Shown here: one piece after another, positions 37,115 to 45,485 of the stretch
How positions within the stretch are numbered: the stretch's first letter is position 1
Layout: each line of letters opens with the position of its first letter
Assembly: GCF_000519185.1 (NCBI RefSeq)
Contig: NZ_JAFA01000002.1
Span: forward strand, 186,001-250,000
DNA length: 64,000 nucleotides
Origin: Paraburkholderia nodosa DSM 21604
Lineage (GTDB): Bacteria > Pseudomonadota > Gammaproteobacteria > Burkholderiales > Burkholderiaceae
Direction: 5' to 3'
Position numbers and translations under genes: made by a program
The notes under the pieces: generated by a model
Seen by the model: only the letters and a program-made list of their open reading frames with translations
Told to the model about the DNA's origin: nothing
Database searches by the model: none

Positions 37115-39067
37115 ATGAGACAGGAAACCGTGGCGGCAATGCCCGATCCCGCCGCTGCCTTGAATCCCACGGCGGCGCTTCCCTGGATAGGGCGTGCGCG
37201 CGCCACGTTGCGCGCCTCGATCCGCGCACGCACGAAGTTTTTCATCGGCCTGTTCTTCGCCTTGTTCGCCACGCAAACCACGCTGCTCGCAAGCCAGCTG
37301 ATCGCGTTTGGCCACGCTTTCGAACGCGTGGATACGAGCTGGCACGACGAAAGCGCCGCGCAGGAAAGCGAAGCGCCACCCAGGCAAGCCGTCTCCTCCG
37401 CGCCGCGCGAACTCGCTGTCGAGCGGCTGCACAGTCAGGTCCAGCGCGGCATCCTGCGCGTGCATCACACGCTCGAAGCCGCCTTTGCGATCGCACTCGC
37501 CACGCTCGCCTTCGGCCTCGTGCTGCTGCACTACCTCGAGCGCACGCTACTGCGTCCGTTGCAGACCTTGACCGATTCGCTCGTGCGCCTCGCGCACGGC
37601 GAAGACATGCGCGCATTGCCCGACATGAACCGCACCGACGAGATCGGCGCGATGGCGCATGCCTTCGATACGTTGTGCGAAAAATCCCGCGAGCTGCATC
37701 TCGCCCACGAAGCCACGCGCGCCGCCGAGGCCCACGCCCAGACACTGGCGCGCCACGATCCGCTCACGGGCCTGCCCAACCGGCGTTTGCTCGCGGCGGA
37801 GATGAGCGCGGCGCTGGAGCGCACGCAGCACCGCTCGCCCGACTACCTCGTGTTCGTGATCGATCTCGACCGCTTCAAGCCCGTCAACGACTTTCACGGT
37901 CACGCCGCGGGCGACACGGTACTGTGCGAGATCGCCGCGCGCCTGCGCCGCGTGGTGCGTGACGGCGACACGGTCGCGCGCCTGGGCGGCGACGAGTTCG
38001 CCGTGCTCGCCCGCGTGCATCGCGACGACCATATCGAGGCCGCGAGCGAGCTGGCGCAGCGCCTGCTCGCCGCCACGCGCGCGCCCATCGACATCGGCAA
38101 GCTGCGCATCAACGTGGACGCGAGCATCGGCATTGCGTGCTGCCCACGCGACGGCGGCGACCCGGACGCGCTGCTGCGCGCCGCCGATATCGCCATGTAT
38201 CGCGCCAAGTGCGAAGGCAAGGGCACGTACCGCTTCTTCGAGCAGAAAATGGACGACGAGCTGCGACTGCAGGCCTCGCTCGAATCGGACCTGCGCCGCG
38301 CGCTCGCGGGCGGCGAGATCCGGCCGTTCTACCAGCCGCTCGTGCGCCTCGCCGACGGCCAGACTACCGGCTTCGAGATTCTCGCGCGCTGGCATCACGA
38401 GCAGCGCGGCTGGATCTCGCCCGAGGTGTTCGTGCCGCTCATCGAGCAGATGGGGATTTCGCCCGCGTTCACGGCTTCGATCTTGCGGCGCGCGTGCCGC
38501 GACGCGCTGGGCTGGCCTTCGCGCTACCACCTCGCGCTCAATCTCTCGCCGGCGCAGTTCAAGGACACGCAACTCGCCGCGCTGCTGCTCACGATCCTCG
38601 CCGACGAGGGCATGCCGCCCGAGCGCATGGAGATCGAGATCACCGAATCGGCGCTGATGTACGACTTCGACGCCGCGCGCGCCGTGCTCGCGGACTTCCG
38701 CAACGCGGGGCTGCGCATGTCGCTCGACGACTTCGGCACCGGCTATTCGAGCCTGCAGCACCTGCGCGAGCTGAAGGTGGACAAGCTGAAGATCGACCGC
38801 TCCTTCGTGCTCTCGATGGCCTCGTGCAACGAGAGCGCCAAGATCGTCGACGCGATCATCGCGCTCTCCTCGAACCTGGGCATGAGCACGGTGGCCGAGG
38901 GCGTGGAGACCGCGGAACTCGCGCGCACGCTGGCGGCGAAGGGCTGCGACTACGCGCAGGGCTATTTCTTCGGCAAAGCGATGGCGGCGCGTGAAATCGA
39001 CGCCTTGCTGAACGTGGATCGTGCGGCGAACGAGGCACGGCTCAAGCGTGTCGTCGAGCCGGCCTGA
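37115..39067 (+). CDS. Membrane-bound HAMP-GGDEF-EAL c-di-GMP enzyme
   Basis: The 650-residue protein has a membrane helix near 42-63, a short periplasmic loop of about 60 residues, a second helix near 122-140, a HAMP domain (about 141-195), a GGDEF domain and an EAL domain. GGDEF is intact (291-295) with an RxxD site (RDGD, 282-285). The EAL signature reads EIL (421-423), keeping the metal-binding Glu. Other phosphodiesterase motifs such as [10 protein letters not shown] and EGVET are present. The start has only a weak ribosome-binding site; MPDPAAAL eight codons later is the alternative. motA follows 43 bp downstream, which suggests a link to flagellar function. Confidence 0.88.
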   Translation: MRQETVAAMPDPAAALNPTAALPWIGRARATLRASIRARTKFFIGLFFALFATQTTLLASQLIAFGHAFERVDTSWHDESAAQESEAPPRQAVSSAPRELAVERLHSQVQRGILRVHHTLEAAFAIALATLAFGLVLLHYLERTLLRPLQTLTDSLVRLAHGEDMRALPDMNRTDEIGAMAHAFDTLCEKSRELHLAHEATRAAEAHAQTLARHDPLTGLPNRRLLAAEMSAALERTQHRSPDYLVFVIDLDRFKPVNDFHGHAAGDTVLCEIAARLRRVVRDGDTVARLGGDEFAVLARVHRDDHIEAASELAQRLLAATRAPIDIGKLRINVDASIGIACCPRDGGDPDALLRAADIAMYRAKCEGKGTYRFFEQKMDDELRLQASLESDLRRALAGGEIRPFYQPLVRLADGQTTGFEILARWHHEQRGWISPEVFVPLIEQMGISPAFTASILRRACRDALGWPSRYHLALNLSPAQFKDTQLAALLLTILADEGMPPERMEIEITESALMYDFDAARAVLADFRNAGLRMSLDDFGTGYSSLQHLRELKVDKLKIDRSFVLSMASCNESAKIVDAIIALSSNLGMSTVAEGVETAELARTLAAKGCDYAQGYFFGKAMAAREIDALLNVDRAANEARLKRVVEPA

Positions 39068-39110
39068 ACAGATTGACCCGTAGTACTTTGAGAATGGAAA
39101 GGTAGACATC

Positions 39111-39980
39111 ATGTTTGTAGCAATAGGCTGGATCGTCGTGCTCGGATCGGTGATCGGGAGCTTCGTGGGCGTGGGGGGACACCTGCCCGCACTCGTTCAA
39201 CCATTCGAACTCCTGTGTATTTTCGGCGCGGCGCTGGGCGCGTTCGTGGTGAGCAACCCGACCGCCACGCTCGGCAAGACGCTCAAGGCGCTGCCCACCT
39301 GTTTCAAGGGCGGCGGCTACACGAAGGCGCAATACCTGGAGCTGATCGCCCTCCTCTACGAGCTGCTGCAAAAGGCGCGCAAGGAAGGCATGATGGCGCT
39401 CGAAGCGGACATCGAAGCGCCCGAGAACAGCCCGACTTTCCAGAAGTACGCACGCGTGCTCTCCGACCATCATCTGCTCGACTTTATCGTCGACTATCTG
39501 CGCATGATGTCGAGCGGCAACGTGAACCCCATGGAAATGCAGGACCTCATGGACGAAGAGCTCGACACGCACCACTCCGAGGTGTCGATTGCGCCCAATG
39601 CCATCCAGAAGATGGCCGACGGCCTGCCCGCGTTCGGCATCGTGGCCGCGGTGATGGGCGTGGTGCACACCATGGGCTCGGTCGGCAAGCCGCCGGCCGT
39701 GCTCGGCGAGATGATCGCGGGCGCACTCGTGGGCACGTTCCTCGGCATTCTGCTCGCCTACGGCTTCGTCGGTCCGATCGCCGACCTGCTGACCGCCAAG
39801 GGCCGCGCCGCCAGCAAGCCGTTCCAGTGCGTGAAGGCCGTGCTGCTCGCGTCGCTCGCCGGCTATGCGCCGCCCGTGGCCGTGGAATTCGGCCGCAAGG
39901 TGCTGTTCACCGCCGACCGCCCGAGCTTCCAGGAACTCGACGAAGCGGTGCGCGCCACCAGGACGCCGAAGGCCGCTTAG
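39111..39980 (+). CDS. motA: Flagellar motor stator protein MotA
   Basis: The 289-residue protein has the four membrane helices and large cytosolic loop of MotA. The N-terminus FVAIGWIVVLGSVIGSFVGVGG, the loop segment with FQKYARVLSDHHLLDFIVDYLR, and the third and fourth helices around GLPAFGIVAAVMGVVHTMGSVGKPP and GEMIAGALVGTFLGILLAYGFVGP are typical, including the conserved prolines of the ion channel. It forms the proton-driven stator with MotB. The gene is not next to flhDC or che genes here, so it may be a second or relocated stator set. Confidence 0.95.
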   Translation: MFVAIGWIVVLGSVIGSFVGVGGHLPALVQPFELLCIFGAALGAFVVSNPTATLGKTLKALPTCFKGGGYTKAQYLELIALLYELLQKARKEGMMALEADIEAPENSPTFQKYARVLSDHHLLDFIVDYLRMMSSGNVNPMEMQDLMDEELDTHHSEVSIAPNAIQKMADGLPAFGIVAAVMGVVHTMGSVGKPPAVLGEMIAGALVGTFLGILLAYGFVGPIADLLTAKGRAASKPFQCVKAVLLASLAGYAPPVAVEFGRKVLFTADRPSFQELDEAVRATRTPKAA

Positions 39981-39990
39981 GAGTCCCGAG

Positions 39991-40929
39991 ATGGCCGAAC
40001 GTAATCCAGGCTCGCGCGCCGCGCGCGACACCGAGGGCAGCAAGACCACGCTCGTGGTGCGCCGCGTGAAGAAAGGCGGCCACGAGGGCCACCACGGCGG
40101 CGCATGGAAGATCGCCTATGCGGACTTCGTGACCGCGATGATGGCGTTCTTCCTCTTGATGTGGCTGCTCGGCTCGACGTCGCAGTACGACCGCGACGGC
40201 ATCGAGAAGTATTTCAACACGCCGCTTTCGGCCATGCTGGGCAGCAAGCCCGACGCCGCGAACCCCAACCCGAGCGTGGTGCAAGGCGGCGGCCGTGACC
40301 TTTCGAGCAAGACGCCCGCCGTGGGCGGCTCGAACGCGCAGCCCACGCTCTCGCACGCCGTGCCGGTGGAAGCGGTCGACAAGTCGCGCCTTTCGCAGCT
40401 CAAGGAAAAACTCTCGGCGCTCATCGAGCGCAAGCCGGAGTTGCGCGCGTACCGCGACCAGATCCGCATGTCGATCACCGACGAAGGCCTGCGCATCGAG
40501 CTGGTCGATTCGCTCAAGCGCCCCATGTTCGCGACCGGTAGCGCGAAGCTCCAGGACTACGCGTACGAGATCCTCGTGCAGATCGGCAGCGCATTGAACG
40601 ACGTGGACAGCGGCGTGTCGATCGCGGGGCACACCGACTCGGTGCCCTACTCCGGCGGCCTCGTCGGCTACTCGAACTGGGAGCTTTCGAGCGAGCGCGC
40701 CAACGCCGCGCGCCGCGCGCTGGTGGCCGGCCACCTGAGCGAAGAGAAGCTGCTCCAGGTGCGCGGCCTCGCCGACGTCCTGCCGCTCGACCACGACACG
40801 GCGGACAGCCCGCTGAACCGGCGCATCAGCATTCTGGTGATGAACAAGGACGCCGAGCGCGCGTTCTTCGAGCAGGCGAAACGCTACGACGTCGACACCC
40901 CGCAAAGGGCGGCCACGCCGGCTTCATAA
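39991..40929 (+). CDS. motB: Flagellar motor stator protein MotB
   Basis: The 312-residue protein has a basic N-terminus, a single membrane helix YADFVTAMMAFFLLMWLL whose Asp (ADF) is the proton-carrying residue, a Pro/Asn-rich plug linker and a C-terminal OmpA-like peptidoglycan-binding domain (about 150-280, with IAGHTDSVPY and NWELSSERANAARR). The ATG follows the motA stop by 10 bp with TAGGAG. Together with MotA it anchors the stator to the cell wall. Confidence 0.96.
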   Translation: MAERNPGSRAARDTEGSKTTLVVRRVKKGGHEGHHGGAWKIAYADFVTAMMAFFLLMWLLGSTSQYDRDGIEKYFNTPLSAMLGSKPDAANPNPSVVQGGGRDLSSKTPAVGGSNAQPTLSHAVPVEAVDKSRLSQLKEKLSALIERKPELRAYRDQIRMSITDEGLRIELVDSLKRPMFATGSAKLQDYAYEILVQIGSALNDVDSGVSIAGHTDSVPYSGGLVGYSNWELSSERANAARRALVAGHLSEEKLLQVRGLADVLPLDHDTADSPLNRRISILVMNKDAERAFFEQAKRYDVDTPQRAATPAS

Positions 40930-41149
40930 GGCATCTGCCGCGCGGCCCAAAATGGGTCTCCAAACATGCAGGAACGCCGCCGATGCCTCTCGTCCCGGCG
41001 CATCGAATCGACGGGCGCGGCGCGGTACGCCGCTTGCTGTGTCTGCGGCAGGCGGCCAGAACCGCCGCGGCATCGCCTGCCGCCTGACACGGGAATCGTC
41101 GGGAGTCTGGCCGGACTCAACATTGTTCCCCTCATAGATGGAGACCAGC

Positions 41150-41608
41150 ATGCCCACCTTCATTCCTCCGCCCATGCCAACCGGCAATGGCGTGCGCATC
41201 GTCGGCAAGGGCCGCGTGAGCGCCGCGGGGCCGGGCCCCGACGTGATGGCCGCCAGCACGCTCGACAGCGACCGCGTGCTGAGTTCGGACGGCCAGGAAG
41301 TCGGCAAGATCAAGGAAATCATGCTCGACGTGCAGAGCGGCCGCGTAGCCTACGTGGTGCTGTCGAGCGGCGGCTTTCTCGGCATCGGCGACAAGCTGCT
41401 CGCCATTCCCTGGAGCGCGCTCATGCTCGACACGAGCCGCAAATGCTTCCTGCTCAATGTGTCGTCCGAGCGCGTGAAGGAAGCGCCGGGCTTCGACCGG
41501 GACAGCTGGCCCTCCATGGCCGACGCGAGCTGGGGCAGCACGCTGCACGCGTATTACGGCGCCGAGCCGTACTGGGCCGCGGTCGAGCCGGTGACGCCGC
41601 GCCACTGA
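41150..41608 (+). CDS. PRC-barrel domain protein
   Basis: The 152-residue protein carries a PRC-barrel (about 35-110): ASTLDSDRVLSSDGQEVGKIKEIMLDVQSGRVAYVVLS is characteristic, followed by GDKLLAIPWSAL. PRC-barrels occur in photosynthetic reaction centres and in many small proteins linked to RNA metabolism, stress or envelope functions; the role here is unknown. GGAGACC lies 7 bases before the ATG reading MPTFIPP; an ATG 12 bases earlier is the alternative. It stands alone behind motB, 220 bp away. Confidence 0.85.
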   Translation: MPTFIPPPMPTGNGVRIVGKGRVSAAGPGPDVMAASTLDSDRVLSSDGQEVGKIKEIMLDVQSGRVAYVVLSSGGFLGIGDKLLAIPWSALMLDTSRKCFLLNVSSERVKEAPGFDRDSWPSMADASWGSTLHAYYGAEPYWAAVEPVTPRH

Positions 41609-41922
41609 GCTTCTCGTCTGGCGCGCGGCTCCGGACGGCAAGCGGGCGTTCGGAGCCGGACTTCGCGTCGAGGGCACGCCGGCGTTCAGCGCGGCGTGGT
41701 CCCGGCGTTCGCGGCCATTGGCGGCGGCTCGGGGGCGTCGACCGCCTCCAGCGCCCACGTGCGCTGCCCGAACGCGATCACGCGACCCGGCCGAATACGC
41801 CAGCGGTTGCCAATCGGACCCGATTTTGGGTCCCGATGGCGACAGGCGCACAATACGCGTTGTTACGGCCCAGCCTCTACGTGACCGCGATCAGGCAGCA
41901 ACCCTACAGGTAACCCCGAACC
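41609..41922. other. Intergenic region before hydroxyquinol dioxygenase
   Basis: This 314-bp gap has no credible ORF. It contains the hairpin at 41626-41658, and an imperfect inverted repeat at 41813-41837 (ATCGGACCC, GATTTT, GGGTCCCGAT) about 85 bp upstream of the dioxygenase start, a candidate operator. Confidence 0.4.
41626..41658. terminator. Candidate terminator hairpin after PRC-barrel gene
   Basis: CGGCTCCG and CGGAGCCG form a perfect 8-bp stem with a 17-nt loop, starting 17 nt after the stop codon. No T-run follows. Confidence 0.4.
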
Positions 41923-42774
41923 ATGACCCAGTTCTTCAGCGAAGCCACCTCCGCCGAGGCCGTCAATGCGCGTATCGGCGAAAACGCCGACGAGCGTGTG
42001 CGCCAGGTGATGAGCGCGCTCGTGCGTCATCTGCACGCATTCGCGAAAGAAGTGCAGCTCACCCAGCCGGAATGGGAGACCGCCATCGACTTCCTCACCA
42101 CGGCGGGCCAGCTCTGCAGCGCCGAGCGCCAGGAGTTCATCCTGCTCTCGGACACGCTGGGGTTTTCCATGCTCGTGGACGCCATCAACAACCGCCGCCC
42201 AGGCGTCGCCACCGAAAACACCGTGTTCGGCCCGTTCCATGTGGCCGGCGCGCCCGAGCGCGAGATGGGCGCGTGCATCACCGCCGACGGCAAAGGCGAG
42301 CGCTGCCTGTTCGAGGGCCGCGTGCTCGATCTCGAAGGCGGCCCGGTGGAGGGCGCGCGCATCGACGTGTGGTCCGACAACGCCGACGGCTACTACGACG
42401 TGCAGCAGCCCGGCGTACAGCCCAGGTGGAACAACCGCGGCATCTTCACGACCGGCGCGGACGGCGCCTATCGCTTCGTCGGCATCAAGCCGGTCTCGTA
42501 CCCGATCCCGCACGACGGCCCGGTGGGCAAGATGCTCGCCACCCTCGGCCGCCACCCGTACCGGCCCGCGCACATGCATTTCCTCATCACCGCGCCGGGC
42601 TTCCAGAAGGTGGTCACGCATACCTTCGTGGGCGACGACCCGTACCTGCAGTCGGACGCCGTGTTCGGGGTGAAGGCATCGCTCGTCGCCCCGTACGAGC
42701 GGGTGGCCGACGGCGACACGCCCTGGCGCTCCACGTTCGATTTCGTGCTCATGCCGCTCGCGCCGCCCGCCTGA
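41923..42774 (+). CDS. Intradiol ring-cleavage dioxygenase, probably hydroxyquinol 1,2-dioxygenase
   Basis: The 283-residue protein has the N-terminal dimerisation helix domain (about 20-95) and the catalytic beta-sandwich of intradiol dioxygenases. Iron(III) ligands are expected at Y158 (in DGYYDVQ), Y193 (PVSYPIPHDG), H217 and H219 (RPAHMHF); their spacing fits hydroxyquinol 1,2-dioxygenases better than catechol enzymes. It would open hydroxyquinol (1,2,4-trihydroxybenzene) to maleylacetate. No maleylacetate reductase, upstream monooxygenase or LysR gene is adjacent, so it acts with genes elsewhere. Catechol or a chlorinated catechol remains possible as substrate. Confidence 0.9.
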   Translation: MTQFFSEATSAEAVNARIGENADERVRQVMSALVRHLHAFAKEVQLTQPEWETAIDFLTTAGQLCSAERQEFILLSDTLGFSMLVDAINNRRPGVATENTVFGPFHVAGAPEREMGACITADGKGERCLFEGRVLDLEGGPVEGARIDVWSDNADGYYDVQQPGVQPRWNNRGIFTTGADGAYRFVGIKPVSYPIPHDGPVGKMLATLGRHPYRPAHMHFLITAPGFQKVVTHTFVGDDPYLQSDAVFGVKASLVAPYERVADGDTPWRSTFDFVLMPLAPPA

Positions 42775-43107
42775 TCCGGCAATGCGGCGAACTGGACGCG
42801 ATATCGCGCCTTGCTCGCCGCATTGTCCGCCGCTCCCGGGTCATAGACTGGTCTCGCAGTCGAACGAACAACCGGGAACACCTTTGGGGGCGGCGATGCG
42901 GGTCACGAACTGGATTCTGGTGCTGGAATGCGCGTATATGGAGTTTTCCAGCTGGCGCGGCAAGAACGTGTATCGCCGTACGGTGGCATACGACAGCGTG
43001 GTGTGGTGCTGACCCCTCCCGCAACCCTCTAGCCATCGACGCAACGGCAATCCTCCCTTAAAGTCGAAGACTCTACCGTCATCGCTGCTGGACTCGAGGA
43101 TTCGAAC
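42775..43107. other. Intergenic region with one doubtful 38-codon frame
   Basis: A frame from ATG at 42896 encodes 38 residues (MRVTNWILVLECAYMEF at its start) behind a G-run. It has no family resemblance and I do not call it a gene. The rest of the 333 bp shows no repeat or RNA feature. Confidence 0.3.
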
Positions 43108-43377
43108 ATGCTGTTCCCCGCCGTTGCCACCGTCGCCTTGCTGATCGTGGTGTATGTCCACGTGAATATTCCGCGCTTCACCGAGCGAGGCCCGAAGCGC
43201 ATCCTCGCCCACGCCACGCTGTTGCTGGCCGGCCTGTGCTTCGGCGTGGTCGGCGCGATGATGTCCGGCACGATCGCGCCGCCGTGGGCGGTGATCGCGT
43301 GCGGCATGGGCGTCGTGCATTTGCCGGCGCTCTGCGTGCTCGTGCTCAAGAGATTCGGGCATTCCGGGCGCAGCTAA
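43108..43377 (+). CDS. Small membrane protein of unknown function
   Basis: This 89-residue protein has three predicted hydrophobic helices: MLFPAVATVALLIVVYVHVN, ILAHATLLLAGLCFGVVGAMM and WAVIACGMGVVHLPALCVLVL. No family is recognised. A plausible start is supported by the opening hydrophobic helix and by GGAC upstream. It converges on the 2-hydroxyacid dehydrogenase gene and seems unrelated to it. Confidence 0.65.
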   Translation: MLFPAVATVALLIVVYVHVNIPRFTERGPKRILAHATLLLAGLCFGVVGAMMSGTIAPPWAVIACGMGVVHLPALCVLVLKRFGHSGRS

Positions 43378-43407
43378 TGCGAACGGCGCCAGCCGCGCCC
43401 ACCTGCA

Positions 43408-44370
43408 TCAAGCCCGATTCAACGCGGGCCGGCCGTCCAGCACGGCGGCCACGTTATCCAGCGCGGTAAAGCCCATCTGGTCGCGCGTTTCCACTGTGGC
43501 GCTCGCCATGTGCGGCGAGAGGAAGACGTTGTCGAGGCGGGCGAAGCGCTGGTCGACATTGGGTTCGTTGCGGTACACGTCGAGGCCCGCGCCGAACAGA
43601 TGCCCCGAGGTCAAGGCGTCGTAAAGGGCGTCTTCATCCACGAGGCCGCCGCGCGCCGCGTTGATGAACACCGCGCCCTTCGGCAACAGTCCGAATTCCT
43701 TTTTCGTCATCAGGGGCGCGCCGCCGCCCGGCACATGCAGCGTGAGCACTTCGCAGTGCGGCAGCATGTCCTCAAAGCTCGCGTAATACGTCGCGCCGTT
43801 CTCCGCGGCAGGCGCAGCGCGGTCGATGTCGGTGTAGATCACGCGCATGCCGAAGCCGAGCGCCCGCCTCGCCACCGCCCGGCCGATGCGGCCGAACCCC
43901 ACGATACCCAGCGTCTTGCCATGCACGCGCGTGCCGAGCATGTCGGTCATGCCGAACGACTTGCCCCAGCCGTTGCGCATGATCCGTTCGTACTCCGATG
44001 CACGCCGGCAGGCCGCCAGCACGAGCAGCATGGAGAAGTCGGCGGTGCATTCGGTCAACGCATCGGGCGCGTTCGTGACGACGATGCCGCGTTCGCGCGC
44101 AGCGGCCACGTCCAGGTGATCGACGCCCGCGCTCGCATTGGCGATGATCTTCACCGACTCAGGCAGCGCAGCGATGTGCTCCGCCTGCAAGCCCGACTTC
44201 TTGCCGATGAGCACCGCCGGCACCTCGTGCCGCTTGCAGAAGTCGACCACGGACCACGCGTCCATATCGGCGTCGGTCACGAAGGCATGGAATTCGGCCA
44301 CCGCGCGTTTCGCGACTGCGGAGGGCACTTTTCGCGCGATCAGGAGCCTCACACGTTGATTTTCCGGCAT
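43408..44370 (-). CDS. D-2-hydroxyacid dehydrogenase (glyoxylate/hydroxypyruvate reductase-like)
   Basis: The 320-residue enzyme shows the D-isomer-specific 2-hydroxyacid dehydrogenase fold. The NAD(P)-binding motif is GFGRIG (158-163), followed by DIDRA at the end of the second strand. Catalytic residues are R240 (NAARGG), E269 (RNEP) and H287 (SPHMAS). It interconverts a 2-oxoacid and a D-2-hydroxyacid in the cytosol. It is divergent from an SDR-MFS pair, and both sides carry the same palindrome near their promoters, so they probably serve one pathway. The exact substrate is unknown. Confidence 0.92.
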   Translation of the reverse strand: MPENQRVRLLIARKVPSAVAKRAVAEFHAFVTDADMDAWSVVDFCKRHEVPAVLIGKKSGLQAEHIAALPESVKIIANASAGVDHLDVAAARERGIVVTNAPDALTECTADFSMLLVLAACRRASEYERIMRNGWGKSFGMTDMLGTRVHGKTLGIVGFGRIGRAVARRALGFGMRVIYTDIDRAAPAAENGATYYASFEDMLPHCEVLTLHVPGGGAPLMTKKEFGLLPKGAVFINAARGGLVDEDALYDALTSGHLFGAGLDVYRNEPNVDQRFARLDNVFLSPHMASATVETRDQMGFTALDNVAAVLDGRPALNRA

Positions 44371-44435
44371 GGTGTTTTCCTTTGGGTATGGACAGACGTC
44401 GAGAGACTACGGAAGCGTCTGCCAGCCGGTCAATG

Positions 44436-44452
44436 TTGATTCGGCGAATCAA
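44436..44452. promoter_or_regulatory. Palindromic operator 1 in the dehydrogenase/SDR divergent region
   Basis: TTGATTCGGCGAATCAA has perfect 8-bp arms around one G. It lies 66 bp upstream of the dehydrogenase start. The same sequence except for the central two bases recurs 134 bp away. Confidence 0.7.
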
Positions 44453-44569
44453 GTTCTGGTGAACGCTGTGGCCCTGTATTCGTTCCAACGCGCGTGTACA
44501 CGCTGCTCCGCGCTTCCCTTCGCATCAGGAAAACCCTGATCCGGCGCCCAGTTATCAAGGCCCCGGATG

Positions 44570-44586
44570 TTGATTCAACGAATCAA
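44570..44586. promoter_or_regulatory. Palindromic operator 2 in the dehydrogenase/SDR divergent region
   Basis: TTGATTCAACGAATCAA has perfect 7-bp arms. It lies 70 bp upstream of the SDR start, mirroring the position of operator 1 on the other side. The shared context ATGTTGATTC-NN-CGAATCAAG shows the two are copies of one site. Confidence 0.7.
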
Positions 44587-44655
44587 GATTGCTGCGTGCC
44601 TGACGCGAATGCAATTCTTTTCCCGTGTTCAATGGAATCGGGAAGAGGACGCGCC

Positions 44656-45414
44656 ATGACTGCATCGAAGAAGGTCGCCGCCGTAACGGGCGCTGGCTCC
44701 GGCATCGGCCGCGCCACCGCCGTGGCGCTCGCCCATGCCGGATTCGCGGTTGCGCTGATCGGCCGCCGCATCGAGCCGCTGCTGGAGACGAAGGAACTCA
44801 TCGGCAATGCGGGTGGAGAAGCGCATGCGTATACCGGCGACGTGACCGATGCGGCATCGGTCGAACACGCATTCGCGCAAATCGCGCAGACCTTCGGCCG
44901 CCTCGACGTGCTGTTCAACAACGCCGGACGCAATGCGGGCGCCGTGCCGCTGGAAGACTACGAGGTCGACTTCTGGAACGATGTGGTCGCAACCAATCTC
45001 ACCGGCGTGTTTCTGTGCGCGCGCGCCGCGTACCGGCTCATGAAGGCACAGTCGCCGCAAGGCGGACGCATCATCAACAACGGCTCGATCTCCGCGCATT
45101 CGCCGCGGCCCCACACCATCGCGTACTCGGCCACGAAGCACGCCGTGACGGGCATCACCAGATCGATCGCGCTCGATGGCCGCGCGTACAACATCGCGTG
45201 CAGCCAGATCGACATCGGCAATGCGGCGACGCCGCTCACCGAGCGCATGAACAAGGGCGTACTGCAGGCCGACGGACGCCTCGCACCCGAGGTCCGCATG
45301 GACGTGACACACGTCGCGAATGCGGTCGTGCACATGGCAAGCCTGCCGCTCGAAGCCAACGTGCTCAACATGACCATCATGGCGAGCGCCATGCCGTTTG
45401 TCGGCCGCGGATAG
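44656..45414 (+). CDS. Short-chain dehydrogenase/reductase (SDR)
   Basis: The 252-residue enzyme is a classical SDR. The cofactor motif TGAGSGIG spans 11-18, NNAG spans 88-91, and the catalytic set is S144 or S146 (NNGSISAH), Y157 and K161 (YSATK). R37-R38 after the second strand (LIGRRIE) hint at NADP preference. The ATG reading MTASKK is preceded by GGAAGAGG. It is followed after 71 bp by an MFS transporter gene on the same strand. The substrate is unknown; a sugar-acid or hydroxyacid step is inferred from context. Confidence 0.92.
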   Translation: MTASKKVAAVTGAGSGIGRATAVALAHAGFAVALIGRRIEPLLETKELIGNAGGEAHAYTGDVTDAASVEHAFAQIAQTFGRLDVLFNNAGRNAGAVPLEDYEVDFWNDVVATNLTGVFLCARAAYRLMKAQSPQGGRIINNGSISAHSPRPHTIAYSATKHAVTGITRSIALDGRAYNIACSQIDIGNAATPLTERMNKGVLQADGRLAPEVRMDVTHVANAVVHMASLPLEANVLNMTIMASAMPFVGRG

Positions 45415-45485
45415 CACAACGCTGCGCCCAGATTGAACGCCCAACATAAGAAAAGCAGGCGTCAGAACCGATATTGGAGACACCG

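Noticed and set aside
34516..40929. A flagellar/chemotaxis gene island
   Set aside because: Only motA and motB are flagellar; no che, fli, flg or flhDC genes are present, so it is described as c-di-GMP genes plus an isolated stator pair.
39111..40929. ExbB/TolQ-type proton channel instead of MotAB
   Set aside because: The MotA loop and the MotB OmpA-like domain with the plug linker are clearly of the flagellar type.
42896..43012. 38-codon frame after the dioxygenase gene
   Set aside because: Too short to judge, no homologue recalled, and neither strand context nor a terminator supports it; only noted in the intergenic entry.
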